This document shows, piece after piece, positions 1 to 8,180 of a DNA stretch of 64,000 nt; the stretch's first letter is position 1, and every line of letters starts with the position of its first letter. A program made the position numbers and the translations under genes. The stretch comes from Geobacillus thermodenitrificans subsp. thermodenitrificans DSM 465 (GTDB lineage Bacteria; Bacillota; Bacilli; Bacillales; Anoxybacillaceae). Location: assembly GCF_000496575.1 (NCBI RefSeq), contig NZ_AYKT01000001.1:186001-250000 (forward strand), read 5' to 3'. The notes below the pieces were generated by a model. It was not told the origin of the DNA. It made no database searches and saw only the letters and a program-made list of their open reading frames with translations.

Positions 1-556
1 GTTCGGACATTTGCGCGGCGCGGAGGCAAAACAAATGCTTAGGCGCATGGGGGAGTTGTTGTACAAACTACTGACGTTTCCGAAACCGACAGCAGCGCTT
101 GTCAACGGAACGGCAATGGGAGGGGGCTGCGAGTTGGCGACCGCCTGTGATTTCCGCTTTGTCAAGGAAGGGAGTCGAATTGGGTTCGTTCAAGGCCGGC
201 TTGGTATTACAACCGGCTGGGGCGGCGCGTCCATGCTGTTTGAAAAGCTTCCGTATGCGCGGGCACTCGACTTGTTGTTGCGCGCTGAGCCGATGGCGGC
301 TGAGGAGATGGCAATGTGCGGCTGGGCTGATGCGGTTCTGTCGGCGGATCGTTGGTGTGAACAGTGGCAAGCGCGGCTTGCTCCCTATACAGCGCGGTCG
401 CTTGCTGTCTTGCAAGCCTATAAGGCTGTGGCAGGCGAAAAATGGCGAATGACTTGGTTTCGTGAGCAATTTTTCGCCGAAATCGATCGGTGTGCTGGGC
501 TTTGGGGATCGGCTGAGCATGAACAGGCATTGCGTCCTTTTTTGCGCAAGAAGTAA
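1..556 (+). CDS. Enoyl-CoA hydratase/isomerase (crotonase) family protein, 5' end missing
   Basis: The reading frame is open from base 2, so the gene starts before the window; 184 codons are visible. The protein shows the crotonase-fold core: a segment FPKPTAALVNGTAMGGGCE, whose GGG turn helps form the oxyanion hole, followed by ACDFRF and a GFVQGRLGITTGWGG stretch that matches the second half of the active site. Family members hydrate or isomerise acyl-CoA thioesters in the cytoplasm. The substrate cannot be read from the sequence. The C-terminal half is divergent from classical enoyl-CoA hydratases, so a degradative or non-canonical crotonase is possible. It ends 70 bases before rsfA. Confidence 0.85.
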   Translation, partial: FGHLRGAEAKQMLRRMGELLYKLLTFPKPTAALVNGTAMGGGCELATACDFRFVKEGSRIGFVQGRLGITTGWGGASMLFEKLPYARALDLLLRAEPMAAEEMAMCGWADAVLSADRWCEQWQARLAPYTARSLAVLQAYKAVAGEKWRMTWFREQFFAEIDRCAGLWGSAEHEQALRPFLRKK

Positions 557-626
557 TTTTTTCCTTCTACCGTTTCTATTAGCCGCATACATATAATGAC
601 AAAGCGGCAATAAGGAGGGGAAGGAG

Positions 627-1205
627 ATGACGGGAGTACGCCAAGACGCATGGACGAAAGAAGAGGATGAACTGCTTGCTAACGTCGTCCTTGAGTATAT
701 TCGTACAGGCGGCACCCAACTGGAAGCGTTCGCCGAAGTAGGGCGGCGCTTGTCGCGGACGGCCGCGGCATGCGGATTTCGCTGGAACTCATATGTTCGC
801 AAGCAGTATAAAGAGGAAATTGAGCAGGCGAAACAGGAGAGGAAAACGAGAAAAAAAGAAACGGCATCCGAAAAAGATGGCAGGGGGCAACCGGAAATGG
901 AAGCGGCGGTTGAGAGTAAGCTGTCATGGGCGGAGGTGTTGGCCTTTTTGCAAGCTGAAGGGCAAAAGGCGCGCGAGATCCGACGGACAGCTGATGAAAA
1001 CCGGGCGTTAAAAAACGATATGGAACAGCTGCAGCAAATGGTTACAAAATTACAAATGGAAAAAGAAGCGCTGCAAAAACAGCTGGCGGCTGTTCAAGAG
1101 GAGTATAAAACCCTGCTCACCATTATGGAGCGAGCGCGAAAAATGATGACAGGATCGGAAAAACAAGTGGAACAAACAGCAGCTGAGGGTGTCGGTGAGG
1201 GATAA
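627..1205 (+). CDS. rsfA: RsfA-family prespore-specific transcription regulator
   Basis: 192 residues. The N-terminal 60 residues form a Myb/SANT-like domain (DAWTKEEDELLANVVLEYI, then SRTAAACGFRWNSYVRKQY), as in B. subtilis RsfA/YlbO, a forespore regulator that adjusts part of the sigma-F regulon. The middle is highly charged, and residues 115-170 form a coiled coil (ENRALKNDMEQLQQMVTKLQ). A strong ribosome-binding site (AAGGAGGGGAAGGAG) directly precedes ATG. A terminator follows the stop, so it is probably expressed apart from panE. The assignment is from domain layout and the conserved neighbourhood upstream of panE and bshC. Confidence 0.88.
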   Translation: MTGVRQDAWTKEEDELLANVVLEYIRTGGTQLEAFAEVGRRLSRTAAACGFRWNSYVRKQYKEEIEQAKQERKTRKKETASEKDGRGQPEMEAAVESKLSWAEVLAFLQAEGQKAREIRRTADENRALKNDMEQLQQMVTKLQMEKEALQKQLAAVQEEYKTLLTIMERARKMMTGSEKQVEQTAAEGVGEG

Positions 1206-1233
1206 AAAGCTGGCTTTTTAGCCGGCTTTTTTT
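1206..1233 (+). terminator. Intrinsic terminator after rsfA
   Basis: AAAGCTGGC, a short TTTTTA loop and GCCGGCTTT form a stem (one G-U pair) followed by a run of seven T. Confidence 0.85.
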
Positions 1234-1302
1234 CTTAACGGACTAAGAAGACATTTGCTAAAATAAGGCTAGCGTGACTGTGCTAGAAAGCGGGGGAGAG
1301 GC

Positions 1303-2193
1303 ATGAACATTGGCATTGTCGGCGGCGGGGCGGTTGGACTGCTGCTTGCCGCCTATCTCGGGCAGCGCCACGAGGTAACAGTTTATACGAGACGCTTGTC
1401 CCAAGCTGAGCAGCTTGCCAAGTGTGGCGTTGCGCTGAAAAAAGATGGGAAAACAGAGGTTGTAGCGGTTCGAGCGCAGCCGTTTGCTGGGGCGGAGCTC
1501 GTTGAGCCGCTTGTGTTCGTGACCGTCAAACAATATGATATCGCAGCTGTTTGCGCACAACCCGATTCGTTTCGCTGCGTCCGCACGCTTGTGTTTTTGC
1601 AAAACGGCATGGGCCACATTGAAAAGCTATCCGCTTTTGCTGATAAAAACGTCATCGTCGGTGTCGTAGAGCATGGCGCACTGAAGCTTGACGACCGGAC
1701 GGTAGTACATACAGGGGTTGGCAAGTTAACGCTCGCATCGTTGTACGGTGCTCCTGCTATGGCCGCCGAATTGTCTGGGGACAGTGATTTTCCAATTGAA
1801 TGGGCGGATGATTGGGAGCGGGTTCTTGTCGACAAGCTCATCGTTAATGCGGTCATCAACCCGCTTACGGCGCTCTTGCAGGTAAAAAACGGGGCACTCC
1901 TTGAGGTGGCGCCGTATCGGGACATGATGGCGCAGTTGTTTGATGAAGTGAGACAAGTGTTGCCGCTTCATAGTGCCGAGCAGGCGTGGCAACGCATTGT
2001 CCATATATGCCGAAGCACGGCGGACAACTATTCGTCAATGTATATGGATGTGGCGAACGGGCGCCGAACGGAAGTCGATGCGATTTTAGGCTATGTGTTA
2101 AGGCAAGGGGAAGCGCGCGGGGTGGCGTTGCCGCTCGTCCGTTTTGTCTTTTGCGCGTTGAAGGGGAAAGAAGGGGGGAACGCGGATGGGTGA
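1303..2193 (+). CDS. panE: 2-dehydropantoate 2-reductase
   Basis: 296 residues, the usual length for the family. It reduces ketopantoate to pantoate with NADPH in the pantothenate/CoA pathway. The N-terminus carries the Rossmann motif GIVGGGAVGLLLAAYLG (residues 3-19). A KLIVNAVINPLTALL segment near residue 180 matches the conserved KL..N..INP helix containing the catalytic lysine and substrate-binding asparagine. It corresponds to B. subtilis ylbQ, which also precedes bshC. The ribosome-binding site GGGGGAGAGGC lies before ATG. Its end overlaps the next gene by 8 bases, suggesting coupled translation. Confidence 0.93.
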   Translation: MNIGIVGGGAVGLLLAAYLGQRHEVTVYTRRLSQAEQLAKCGVALKKDGKTEVVAVRAQPFAGAELVEPLVFVTVKQYDIAAVCAQPDSFRCVRTLVFLQNGMGHIEKLSAFADKNVIVGVVEHGALKLDDRTVVHTGVGKLTLASLYGAPAMAAELSGDSDFPIEWADDWERVLVDKLIVNAVINPLTALLQVKNGALLEVAPYRDMMAQLFDEVRQVLPLHSAEQAWQRIVHICRSTADNYSSMYMDVANGRRTEVDAILGYVLRQGEARGVALPLVRFVFCALKGKEGGNADG

Positions 2194-2572
2194 TTGGCTC
2201 GCGTCGATACTGGCGACATTTGTGACGTTGCCGCTTTTCCTGTTTTTGCTCGTCTATTTGGGAGCGCGTTTGTTTGGGGGGCGGAAGCGGGCGGCATTTT
2301 ACGCCGCGGTCAACGTTGCGACCGCGTTTTTTATTGCTGCCGTCTATGTTTTGCTGACCGTGTTGTTTGGAAAATCGTATTTTATTCATCTCCTTCTCTT
2401 TTTGCTTGGACTGCATGCCGCCATCGCGATCGGGTATTGGCGGAAAAAGGCAGATTTTCGCCTAGCAGCGGTGTTCCGTCTATTTTGGCGGGCGTGTTTT
2501 CTCATTTTTGCTTTCCTGTACGCCGGACTGCTCGTGTATGGCATGATGGTGCGTGTCGCCGCCAACCTTTGA
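2186..2572 (+). CDS. DUF3397 family small membrane protein
   Basis: 128 residues with four predicted transmembrane segments: roughly residues 7-27, 36-62, 66-83 and 98-123, joined by short basic loops (RLFGGRKR, YWRKKADFR). This pattern and the position between panE and bshC fit the DUF3397 family of Bacillaceae. No function is established that I know of. The ATG lies inside the panE 3' end, preceded by a GGGGGGAACGCGG ribosome-binding region, so it is likely translated with panE. Confidence 0.8.
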   Translation: MGDWLASILATFVTLPLFLFLLVYLGARLFGGRKRAAFYAAVNVATAFFIAAVYVLLTVLFGKSYFIHLLLFLLGLHAAIAIGYWRKKADFRLAAVFRLFWRACFLIFAFLYAGLLVYGMMVRVAANL

Positions 2573-2597
2573 GCAATGATTTTTCTTTCTTTGCACC

Positions 2598-2611
2598 GAA
2601 CATGCTATACT
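2598..2611 (+). promoter_or_regulatory. Probable extended -10 promoter of bshC
   Basis: TGCTATACT (2603-2611) is an extended -10 element. No good -35 is visible at 16-18 bases upstream. It lies 35 bases before the chosen bshC start. Confidence 0.45.
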
Positions 2612-2645
2612 CATGAAAGAATACATAGGAAAGGGAGTTTTCGTC

Positions 2646-4274
2646 ATGGAAGTTCGAGAAGTTCCGCTGCCGGCGACAACGAAGTTGGCGGCTGATTACA
2701 TAACCGGTGCATTCCCAGCCGAAAAAGGGTTTGGCTATGCACGGACCGATGATGAGGCGTTTCGCCGGCGTCTGATTCACTTGCAAACAAGGACATATGA
2801 CCGACATGGGCTGGCCGATTACTTGCAAGCCTATCACCGCCGTTTTTCAGCCAGCCCGGCGACGATGAACAATATCGATAAGCTGCGCGATGAAAACAGT
2901 GTTGTCATCGTCGGAGGGCAGCAAGCTGGACTGTTGACCGGCCCACTTTATACAATTTATAAAATCATTACGATAATCCGGCTTGCCAAAGAGCAGGAGC
3001 AAAAACTAGGTGTACCGGTTGTGCCGCTGTTTTGGATCGCCGGTGAAGACCATGACATCGCCGAAGTCGACCATGTATATGTCGTAGAGGACGGCGAAGT
3101 AAAAAAAGTGGTGTATCCGCACAAATTGAAAGAAAAGCAGATGGCCGCCGATGTCCCTCTCGATCGCCAGCTTGCTGACGCGTGGATTGAGCGCGTCGTC
3201 AAAACATATGGGGAAACGGATGTGACGAATGAACTGCTTTCATTTCTCGCGGCGTGTCTGGACGATTCCCGCACGTTTGTTGACTTTTTTGCCGCTATTG
3301 TCCTGCGCTTGTTTGCCGATGACGGCTTAGTCGTTCTCAACGCTGGCGATGCATCGGTGCGCCCGCTTGAGCGCCGTTTTTTTGCTGCGCTCATTGATCG
3401 CCATCGCGATGTGACGTCAGCCGTGCTGGCCCAGCAAGAGGCATTGCGCGCGCTTGGATATGCACCGCTCATTGAGATCGCACCGAATGCGGCCAACTTG
3501 TTTTATTACGATGGCCGTGAGCGCTCTCTTTTGCACTATGATGAGGAAAGCGGGCTGTTTCGCAATAAAACGGGGAGTGTCGCCTTGACGAAGCAACAGT
3601 TGCTCGAGCTCGCTGAAGCGAAGCCGGCCTGTTTAAGCAACAATGTGGTCACCCGCCCGCTCATGCAAGAATATTTGCTGCCGACGCTCGCCTTTATTGC
3701 CGGGCCTGGGGAGATTGCCTATTGGGCGGAATTGAAAGAAGTGTTTGCGTTGTTCGGAATGGAAATGCCGCCAGTTGTGCCGCGTTTGCAGGCGACGCTT
3801 GTCAGCCGTTCACTGCAAACGGATCTGGTCGATATCGGTCTTGAGGCGGCCGATGTATTGTCCGGGCGCCTCGAGGCGGTAAAGCAGCAATGGCTCAAGG
3901 CAACCGCTGAGGCGCCGCTGACGGAGGCATTTGCCAAAGCGAAAGCTGATATTGAGGCGGCACATCGGCCATTGCGTGAGCTTGGCGTGGCCATTGACCG
4001 CGGATTAGAGGGATTAGTGGCGAAAAATGCCGCCATCATTCAGGCACAAATCGAGTTTCTTCAGCAAACGTTGGAGCGGGCGTTGCTACGCAAACATGAG
4101 GTTGAATGGCGGAAATTTTGGCGTGTGGAAACGTCGCTGAGGCCGAACGGGGCGCCTCAGGAGCGGGTTTGGAACGTGTTTTACTATGTGAACCGTTACG
4201 GATTTGATTTTGTAGAAAAACTTTCAGCGATTAGCAACCCGGGAAACGGGATGCATAAAATTGTATATATATAA
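2646..4274 (+). CDS. bshC: Bacillithiol biosynthesis cysteine-adding enzyme BshC
   Basis: 542 residues from the chosen ATG. BshC is the enzyme thought to add cysteine to glucosaminyl-malate in the last step of making bacillithiol, the main low-molecular-weight thiol of Firmicutes. The protein has the typical VIVGGQQAGLLTGPLYTIYK nucleotide-binding-like stretch near residue 85 and VPLFWIAGEDHDIAEVDH near residue 130, followed by a long coiled-coil region (residues 415-480). An upstream in-frame ATG at 2613 is possible, but AGGAAAGGGAG lies 8 bases before 2646 and that start fits the family length. Same location as in B. subtilis, just upstream of the dcw cluster. Confidence 0.94.
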   Translation: MEVREVPLPATTKLAADYITGAFPAEKGFGYARTDDEAFRRRLIHLQTRTYDRHGLADYLQAYHRRFSASPATMNNIDKLRDENSVVIVGGQQAGLLTGPLYTIYKIITIIRLAKEQEQKLGVPVVPLFWIAGEDHDIAEVDHVYVVEDGEVKKVVYPHKLKEKQMAADVPLDRQLADAWIERVVKTYGETDVTNELLSFLAACLDDSRTFVDFFAAIVLRLFADDGLVVLNAGDASVRPLERRFFAALIDRHRDVTSAVLAQQEALRALGYAPLIEIAPNAANLFYYDGRERSLLHYDEESGLFRNKTGSVALTKQQLLELAEAKPACLSNNVVTRPLMQEYLLPTLAFIAGPGEIAYWAELKEVFALFGMEMPPVVPRLQATLVSRSLQTDLVDIGLEAADVLSGRLEAVKQQWLKATAEAPLTEAFAKAKADIEAAHRPLRELGVAIDRGLEGLVAKNAAIIQAQIEFLQQTLERALLRKHEVEWRKFWRVETSLRPNGAPQERVWNVFYYVNRYGFDFVEKLSAISNPGNGMHKIVYI

Positions 4275-4333
4275 GGCTTTTTCAAAGAAAAAGTCGAAAA
4301 GAAAAATCCTGTTTCGAGCAGGATTTTTTTTTC
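4274..4333 (+). terminator. Terminator(s) after bshC
   Basis: A weak hairpin GGCTTTTTC/GAAAAAGTC is followed by a clear one, AAAATCCTG-TTTCGAG-CAGGATTTT (4303-4327), with a continuing T run. It separates bshC from the division cluster. Confidence 0.85.
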
Positions 4334-4552
4334 TTGAAATGAATAGTAAAAAAACAACCAAAATCGGATGGGAATAAAAGTAAAGGATCGATTTTTAAAT
4401 TATGGTTCATATTGGTTTTGTCCGACAAAAATAAACAAAAAGGGACGCTTTTTTACAAAAAAAGCTAAAATTTTGTTCATCTTTGCGATATAATAAGGAA
4501 GCGGCCACTGGCCGATGCAAGTGCGTTCGGAAGCAACAAAGGTGGTGGACAT
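4334..4552 (+). promoter_or_regulatory. AT-rich leader and -10 element of the rsmH/dcw operon; no mraZ
   Basis: A perfect -10 hexamer TATAAT lies at 4489-4494, 59 bases before rsmH. No convincing -35 is seen at normal spacing. The region is AT-rich with several A and T tracts. It holds no reading frame resembling MraZ, which normally occupies this place. Confidence 0.55.
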
Positions 4553-5485
4553 ATGTTTCAGCATACAACTGTGTTGTTAAAAGAGGCAGTCGATGGGCTG
4601 AACGTCCGTCCAGACGGTGTCTATGTTGATTGCACGTTAGGCGGCGGCGGCCATAGTGAATATTTACTCTCCCGTCTTTCAAAACGAGGAAAACTGTTTG
4701 CTTTTGATCAAGACGAGACCGCCATTTTGCACGCGAGCGAGCGGCTCGCCCGTTACCGTGAACAAGTGCAGTTCATAAACCGGAACTTCCGGTTTTTGCA
4801 GGAGGAGCTTTCAGCCCTTGGCATCCACGCTGTTGACGGGATATTGTTTGACTTAGGCGTTTCGTCGCCGCAGCTCGATGAGCCGGAGCGCGGCTTCAGC
4901 TATCAGCATGATGCGCCGCTTGACATGCGGATGGACCGCAAGCAGCGGCTTACAGCGGCGGAGATTGTTAACCGCTGGCCATATGAAGAGCTTGTCCGCA
5001 TTTTTTTCCGCTACGGCGAAGAAAAGTTTTCAAAACAGGTGGCGCGCAAAATTGAAGAGGTGCGCCGTAAAAGACTGATCGAAACAACCGGAGAGCTCGT
5101 TGAAGTGATCAAAGCGGCGATCCCGGCACCAGCGCGCCGCAGCGGTGGACATCCGGCCAAACGCATTTTCCAGGCGCTTCGCATCGCTGTCAACGATGAG
5201 CTCGAGGCGTTTCGCGAAGCGCTCGAGCAGGCAATTGAACTGTTGGCGCCGGGTGGTCGAGTGAGCGTCATTACGTTTCATTCGCTCGAAGACCGTATTT
5301 GCAAAGAAACGTTTAAAAAAGCAAGCGAAAGCCCACCATTGCCTCCGGGGCTTCCGGTTCTCCCCGATGATTACCGTCCCGTGCTGAAAATCATTACAAA
5401 AAAACCGGTTGTTCCTTCTGCTGAGGAGCTGGAACGAAACAACCGCGCCCGTTCGGCAAAACTTCGTATTGCTGAAAAACAGTAA
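4553..5485 (+). CDS. rsmH: 16S rRNA (cytosine1402-N4)-methyltransferase
   Basis: 310 residues (family about 310). It transfers methyl from S-adenosylmethionine to N4 of C1402 in the 30S P site. Visible motifs are the SAM-binding [15 protein letters not shown] (residues 25-39), [19 protein letters not shown] (about 100-118) and MRMD, then ISFHSLEDR-like [11 protein letters not shown] near 240. Formerly mraW, and the usual first or second gene of dcw clusters. Good ribosome-binding site AAAGGTGGTGG before ATG. Here it is the first gene of the cluster because mraZ is missing. Confidence 0.96.
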   Translation: MFQHTTVLLKEAVDGLNVRPDGVYVDCTLGGGGHSEYLLSRLSKRGKLFAFDQDETAILHASERLARYREQVQFINRNFRFLQEELSALGIHAVDGILFDLGVSSPQLDEPERGFSYQHDAPLDMRMDRKQRLTAAEIVNRWPYEELVRIFFRYGEEKFSKQVARKIEEVRRKRLIETTGELVEVIKAAIPAPARRSGGHPAKRIFQALRIAVNDELEAFREALEQAIELLAPGGRVSVITFHSLEDRICKETFKKASESPPLPPGLPVLPDDYRPVLKIITKKPVVPSAEELERNNRARSAKLRIAEKQ

Positions 5486-5535
5486 CGTGTGCGAATGATG
5501 GAAAAGAACGAGAGGAGAAACAGGAGGGGAAAGCT

Positions 5536-5892
5536 GTGAACAATTTGGCAGTTAAAGTAGTGCGTGAACAAAAGCGTCCGGCTGCACCGCCGAGCCCGAA
5601 GCCGCAGCGAAAACGTCGTTTTCGTCTCACATTGGCCGAGAAGCTGTTGATCGTCTCATTTTTGTTATTTGCCTTTTATGTGGCGGTTCAATTTGTCTCA
5701 AGCCAAGTGCAAATTTATGAGCTGAATAAAGACATACAAAAATTGGAGATGGCCATTGATGAACAGAAAAAGGAAAATAATGACTTGTACGTCGAAGTGC
5801 AGCGGTTGAGCTCGTACGAGCGCATTTTGCAAAAGGCGAAGGAGCTTGGGCTGTCACTGAACGAAGACCATGTGAAAGTCGTAAAGGAATGA
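5536..5892 (+). CDS. ftsL: Cell division protein FtsL
   Basis: 118 residues starting at GTG, with AGGAGGGG 5 bases upstream. It has the typical bitopic layout: a basic cytoplasmic tail rich in K, R and P (residues 1-35), one transmembrane helix (about 38-57, LLIVSFLLFAFYVAVQFV) and an extracytoplasmic leucine-zipper coiled coil (62-105). FtsL forms the DivIB/FtsQ-DivIC/FtsB-FtsL complex that activates septal synthesis, and in B. subtilis it is unstable and rate-limiting. Placement between rsmH and pbpB is conserved. Confidence 0.92.
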   Translation: MNNLAVKVVREQKRPAAPPSPKPQRKRRFRLTLAEKLLIVSFLLFAFYVAVQFVSSQVQIYELNKDIQKLEMAIDEQKKENNDLYVEVQRLSSYERILQKAKELGLSLNEDHVKVVKE

Positions 5893-5904
5893 TGGAGAAT
5901 GGAA

Positions 5905-8109
5905 ATGAAAAAACATTCCAACACCCATCGAGGAGCAGGGATTTTGTTTATCGTTTTCAGCCTGCTCTTTTTTCTGCTCTTTGCCCGTTTTATCCAACTG
6001 CAATGGACCGGAAAAGCGGACGGTCATGTGTTAGCCGCGAAAGCTGAACAGCAGCATAAACAAAAGCGAGTGATCGAAGCGAAGCGCGGGACGATTTTCG
6101 ATCGCAACGGCACCGTTTTGGCGCAGGATGTACCTTCATATACGGTCGTGGCCATTTTGGATCCAGAGATGACGACCAACCCGGAACGTCCGCGTCATGT
6201 TGTCGATCCGGAAACAACGGCGAAAAAGCTTGCGCCGTTGCTTGGTATGGATGTCAAGGACATGGAGCGCATTTTAACGAAAAAGGCCAAGCAGGTCGAG
6301 TTCGGCTCCTACGGCCGTAACATCAGCTTTGAACTCAAGCGAAAAATTGAAGCGCTCGATTTGCCGGGCATTGCCTTCATCCGTGATACAAATCGGTTTT
6401 ATCCGAATGGCACATTTGCTTCGCACGTGATCGGGTACGCACAAAAAAATGCGGAAAACGAAACAGTGGGCAAAATGGGTGTGGAAAAATGGCTTGATCG
6501 ATATTTGCGCGAAACAGACGGCTATGTGTCATTTGCTGGTGATGTGAACGGCTTTCGCCTGCCGGAGGCAAAAGAACGTATCGTCAAGCCAGACAACGGG
6601 GCGAACGTCTATTTGACGATCGATGGAAAAATCCAAACATTTTTAGAAGACGCCATGAATAACGTTGAGAAGCAGTACAAGCCGAAGAAAATGATCGGTA
6701 TCGTCGCTGATCCGAAAACAGGGAAAATTTTGGCTATGGCGACCCGTCCGAGTTTTGATCCGAATAAGCGCGACATTACGAACTTTTTGAATGATGCCAT
6801 TTCCTATCCGTACGAGCCAGGGTCGACGATGAAGGTGTTTACGCTCGCGGCGGCTATTAATGAAGGGGTATATAACGGCAAGGAAACGTTTCGTTCCGGA
6901 GCGTACAAAGTTGGGCCAAACACTGTTCGCGACCACAACGATGTCGGCTGGGGAACAATTACATTTGACGAAGGAGTGCAGCGTTCATCGAACGTCGCTT
7001 TTTCCATTTTAGTGAAAGAAAAGCTCGGTGAAGATCGATTTTTGCAATATTTGCATCGCTTCCGCTTCGACCAGAAAACCGGCATCGATTTGCCGAACGA
7101 GTCTGTTGGGCAAATCCGCTATCGCTATCCGATTGAACGAATAACGACAGGATTTGGCCAAGGGACATCGGTGACGCCGATTCAGCAAATTCAAGCAGCA
7201 ACGGCAATCGCTAATGATGGAAAAATGATGAAGCCATACATCATTGAAAAAGTGGTTGATCCGGACAACGGCAAAGTCGTTCTTGATCATGAGCCGACTG
7301 TAGCCGGTGAACCGATCACTGCGGAGACGGCACGCCAAGTGCGCGAGATTTTAGAGACGGTTGTCTCGTCGGAACACGGTACCGGCCGTCCGTACCAGAT
7401 CGATGGCTACCGTGTCGCAGGCAAAACAGGGACGGCGCAAATTCCGTCGGCCGCCGGCGGCTACATGACGGGCCGGGAAAACTATATTTTTTCGTTTTTA
7501 GGTATGGCGCCGGCTGACGATCCACGGCTCATCATGTATGTAGCCGTTCAGCAGCCGCGGCTTGATGTAACGGAAACCGGGGCAGCGCCGGTGTCGCAAA
7601 TTTTTACAACGGTGATGAAAAGCAGTTTGCAATATTTGCATATCGAGCCGGTAGAGAAAAAACAGACAGAGACGAAGAAGGCGGAACGGCGCGCGCTTGA
7701 CTCGCTGATCGGTCAAACCGCCGTCTCAGCGGCGGAACAGCTGAAAGAAAAAGGATATGTGCCGGTTGTCATCGGCAACGGTAAAAATGTTGAACGGCAG
7801 CTTCCGAGCGGTGGGGAGCGCGTTCTTCCAGGGGAGCGAGTCGTGCTGAAAACGGACGGATCAGCAACGATGCCGGATTTGCGCGGCTTTTCGCTGCGGG
7901 ACGCCATGAAAGTGGCCAACGTGCTCGAGTTGCGTCCGAGTACGAAAGGCACCGGTTATGTCGTCAGCCAAAGCATTCGTCCGGGAGCGGAAGTGCGCAA
8001 AGGAGATTATTTGATTGTCGAGCTGGCTTCTCCACGCCAATGGGAAGAAACGATGGCGGAGAAAGAAAAAGAGGCGGCTGAACGGAAGGACAACAAGCCG
8101 CACGAATGA
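5905..8109 (+). CDS. pbpB: Penicillin-binding protein 2B, division transpeptidase
   Basis: About 734 residues. Class B PBP with one N-terminal membrane helix (ILFIVFSLLFFLLFARFIQL), a dimerisation domain containing RGTIFDRNGTVLAQD, and a transpeptidase domain with STMK near residue 307 (catalytic serine), SSN near 360 and KTGTAQ near 505. Two PASTA domains occupy the last 130 residues. It cross-links peptidoglycan at the septum with FtsW. An ATG at 5899 is also in frame, but the GGAG motif sits correctly only for 5905. It follows ftsL by 12 bases. Confidence 0.95.
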   Translation: MKKHSNTHRGAGILFIVFSLLFFLLFARFIQLQWTGKADGHVLAAKAEQQHKQKRVIEAKRGTIFDRNGTVLAQDVPSYTVVAILDPEMTTNPERPRHVVDPETTAKKLAPLLGMDVKDMERILTKKAKQVEFGSYGRNISFELKRKIEALDLPGIAFIRDTNRFYPNGTFASHVIGYAQKNAENETVGKMGVEKWLDRYLRETDGYVSFAGDVNGFRLPEAKERIVKPDNGANVYLTIDGKIQTFLEDAMNNVEKQYKPKKMIGIVADPKTGKILAMATRPSFDPNKRDITNFLNDAISYPYEPGSTMKVFTLAAAINEGVYNGKETFRSGAYKVGPNTVRDHNDVGWGTITFDEGVQRSSNVAFSILVKEKLGEDRFLQYLHRFRFDQKTGIDLPNESVGQIRYRYPIERITTGFGQGTSVTPIQQIQAATAIANDGKMMKPYIIEKVVDPDNGKVVLDHEPTVAGEPITAETARQVREILETVVSSEHGTGRPYQIDGYRVAGKTGTAQIPSAAGGYMTGRENYIFSFLGMAPADDPRLIMYVAVQQPRLDVTETGAAPVSQIFTTVMKSSLQYLHIEPVEKKQTETKKAERRALDSLIGQTAVSAAEQLKEKGYVPVVIGNGKNVERQLPSGGERVLPGERVVLKTDGSATMPDLRGFSLRDAMKVANVLELRPSTKGTGYVVSQSIRPGAEVRKGDYLIVELASPRQWEETMAEKEKEAAERKDNKPHE

Positions 8110-8180
8110 TTTTTGCCGTTCTATAACGGGGCGTACAAGCATATAGTGGAACGAGCCCATCACGAAGGAGGTTCCGCCAT

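Noticed and set aside
8118-8148. Sigma-E promoter before spoVD
   Set aside because: A CATATAGT-like -10 is present, but the -35 match is too poor to claim, although a mother-cell promoter is expected there.
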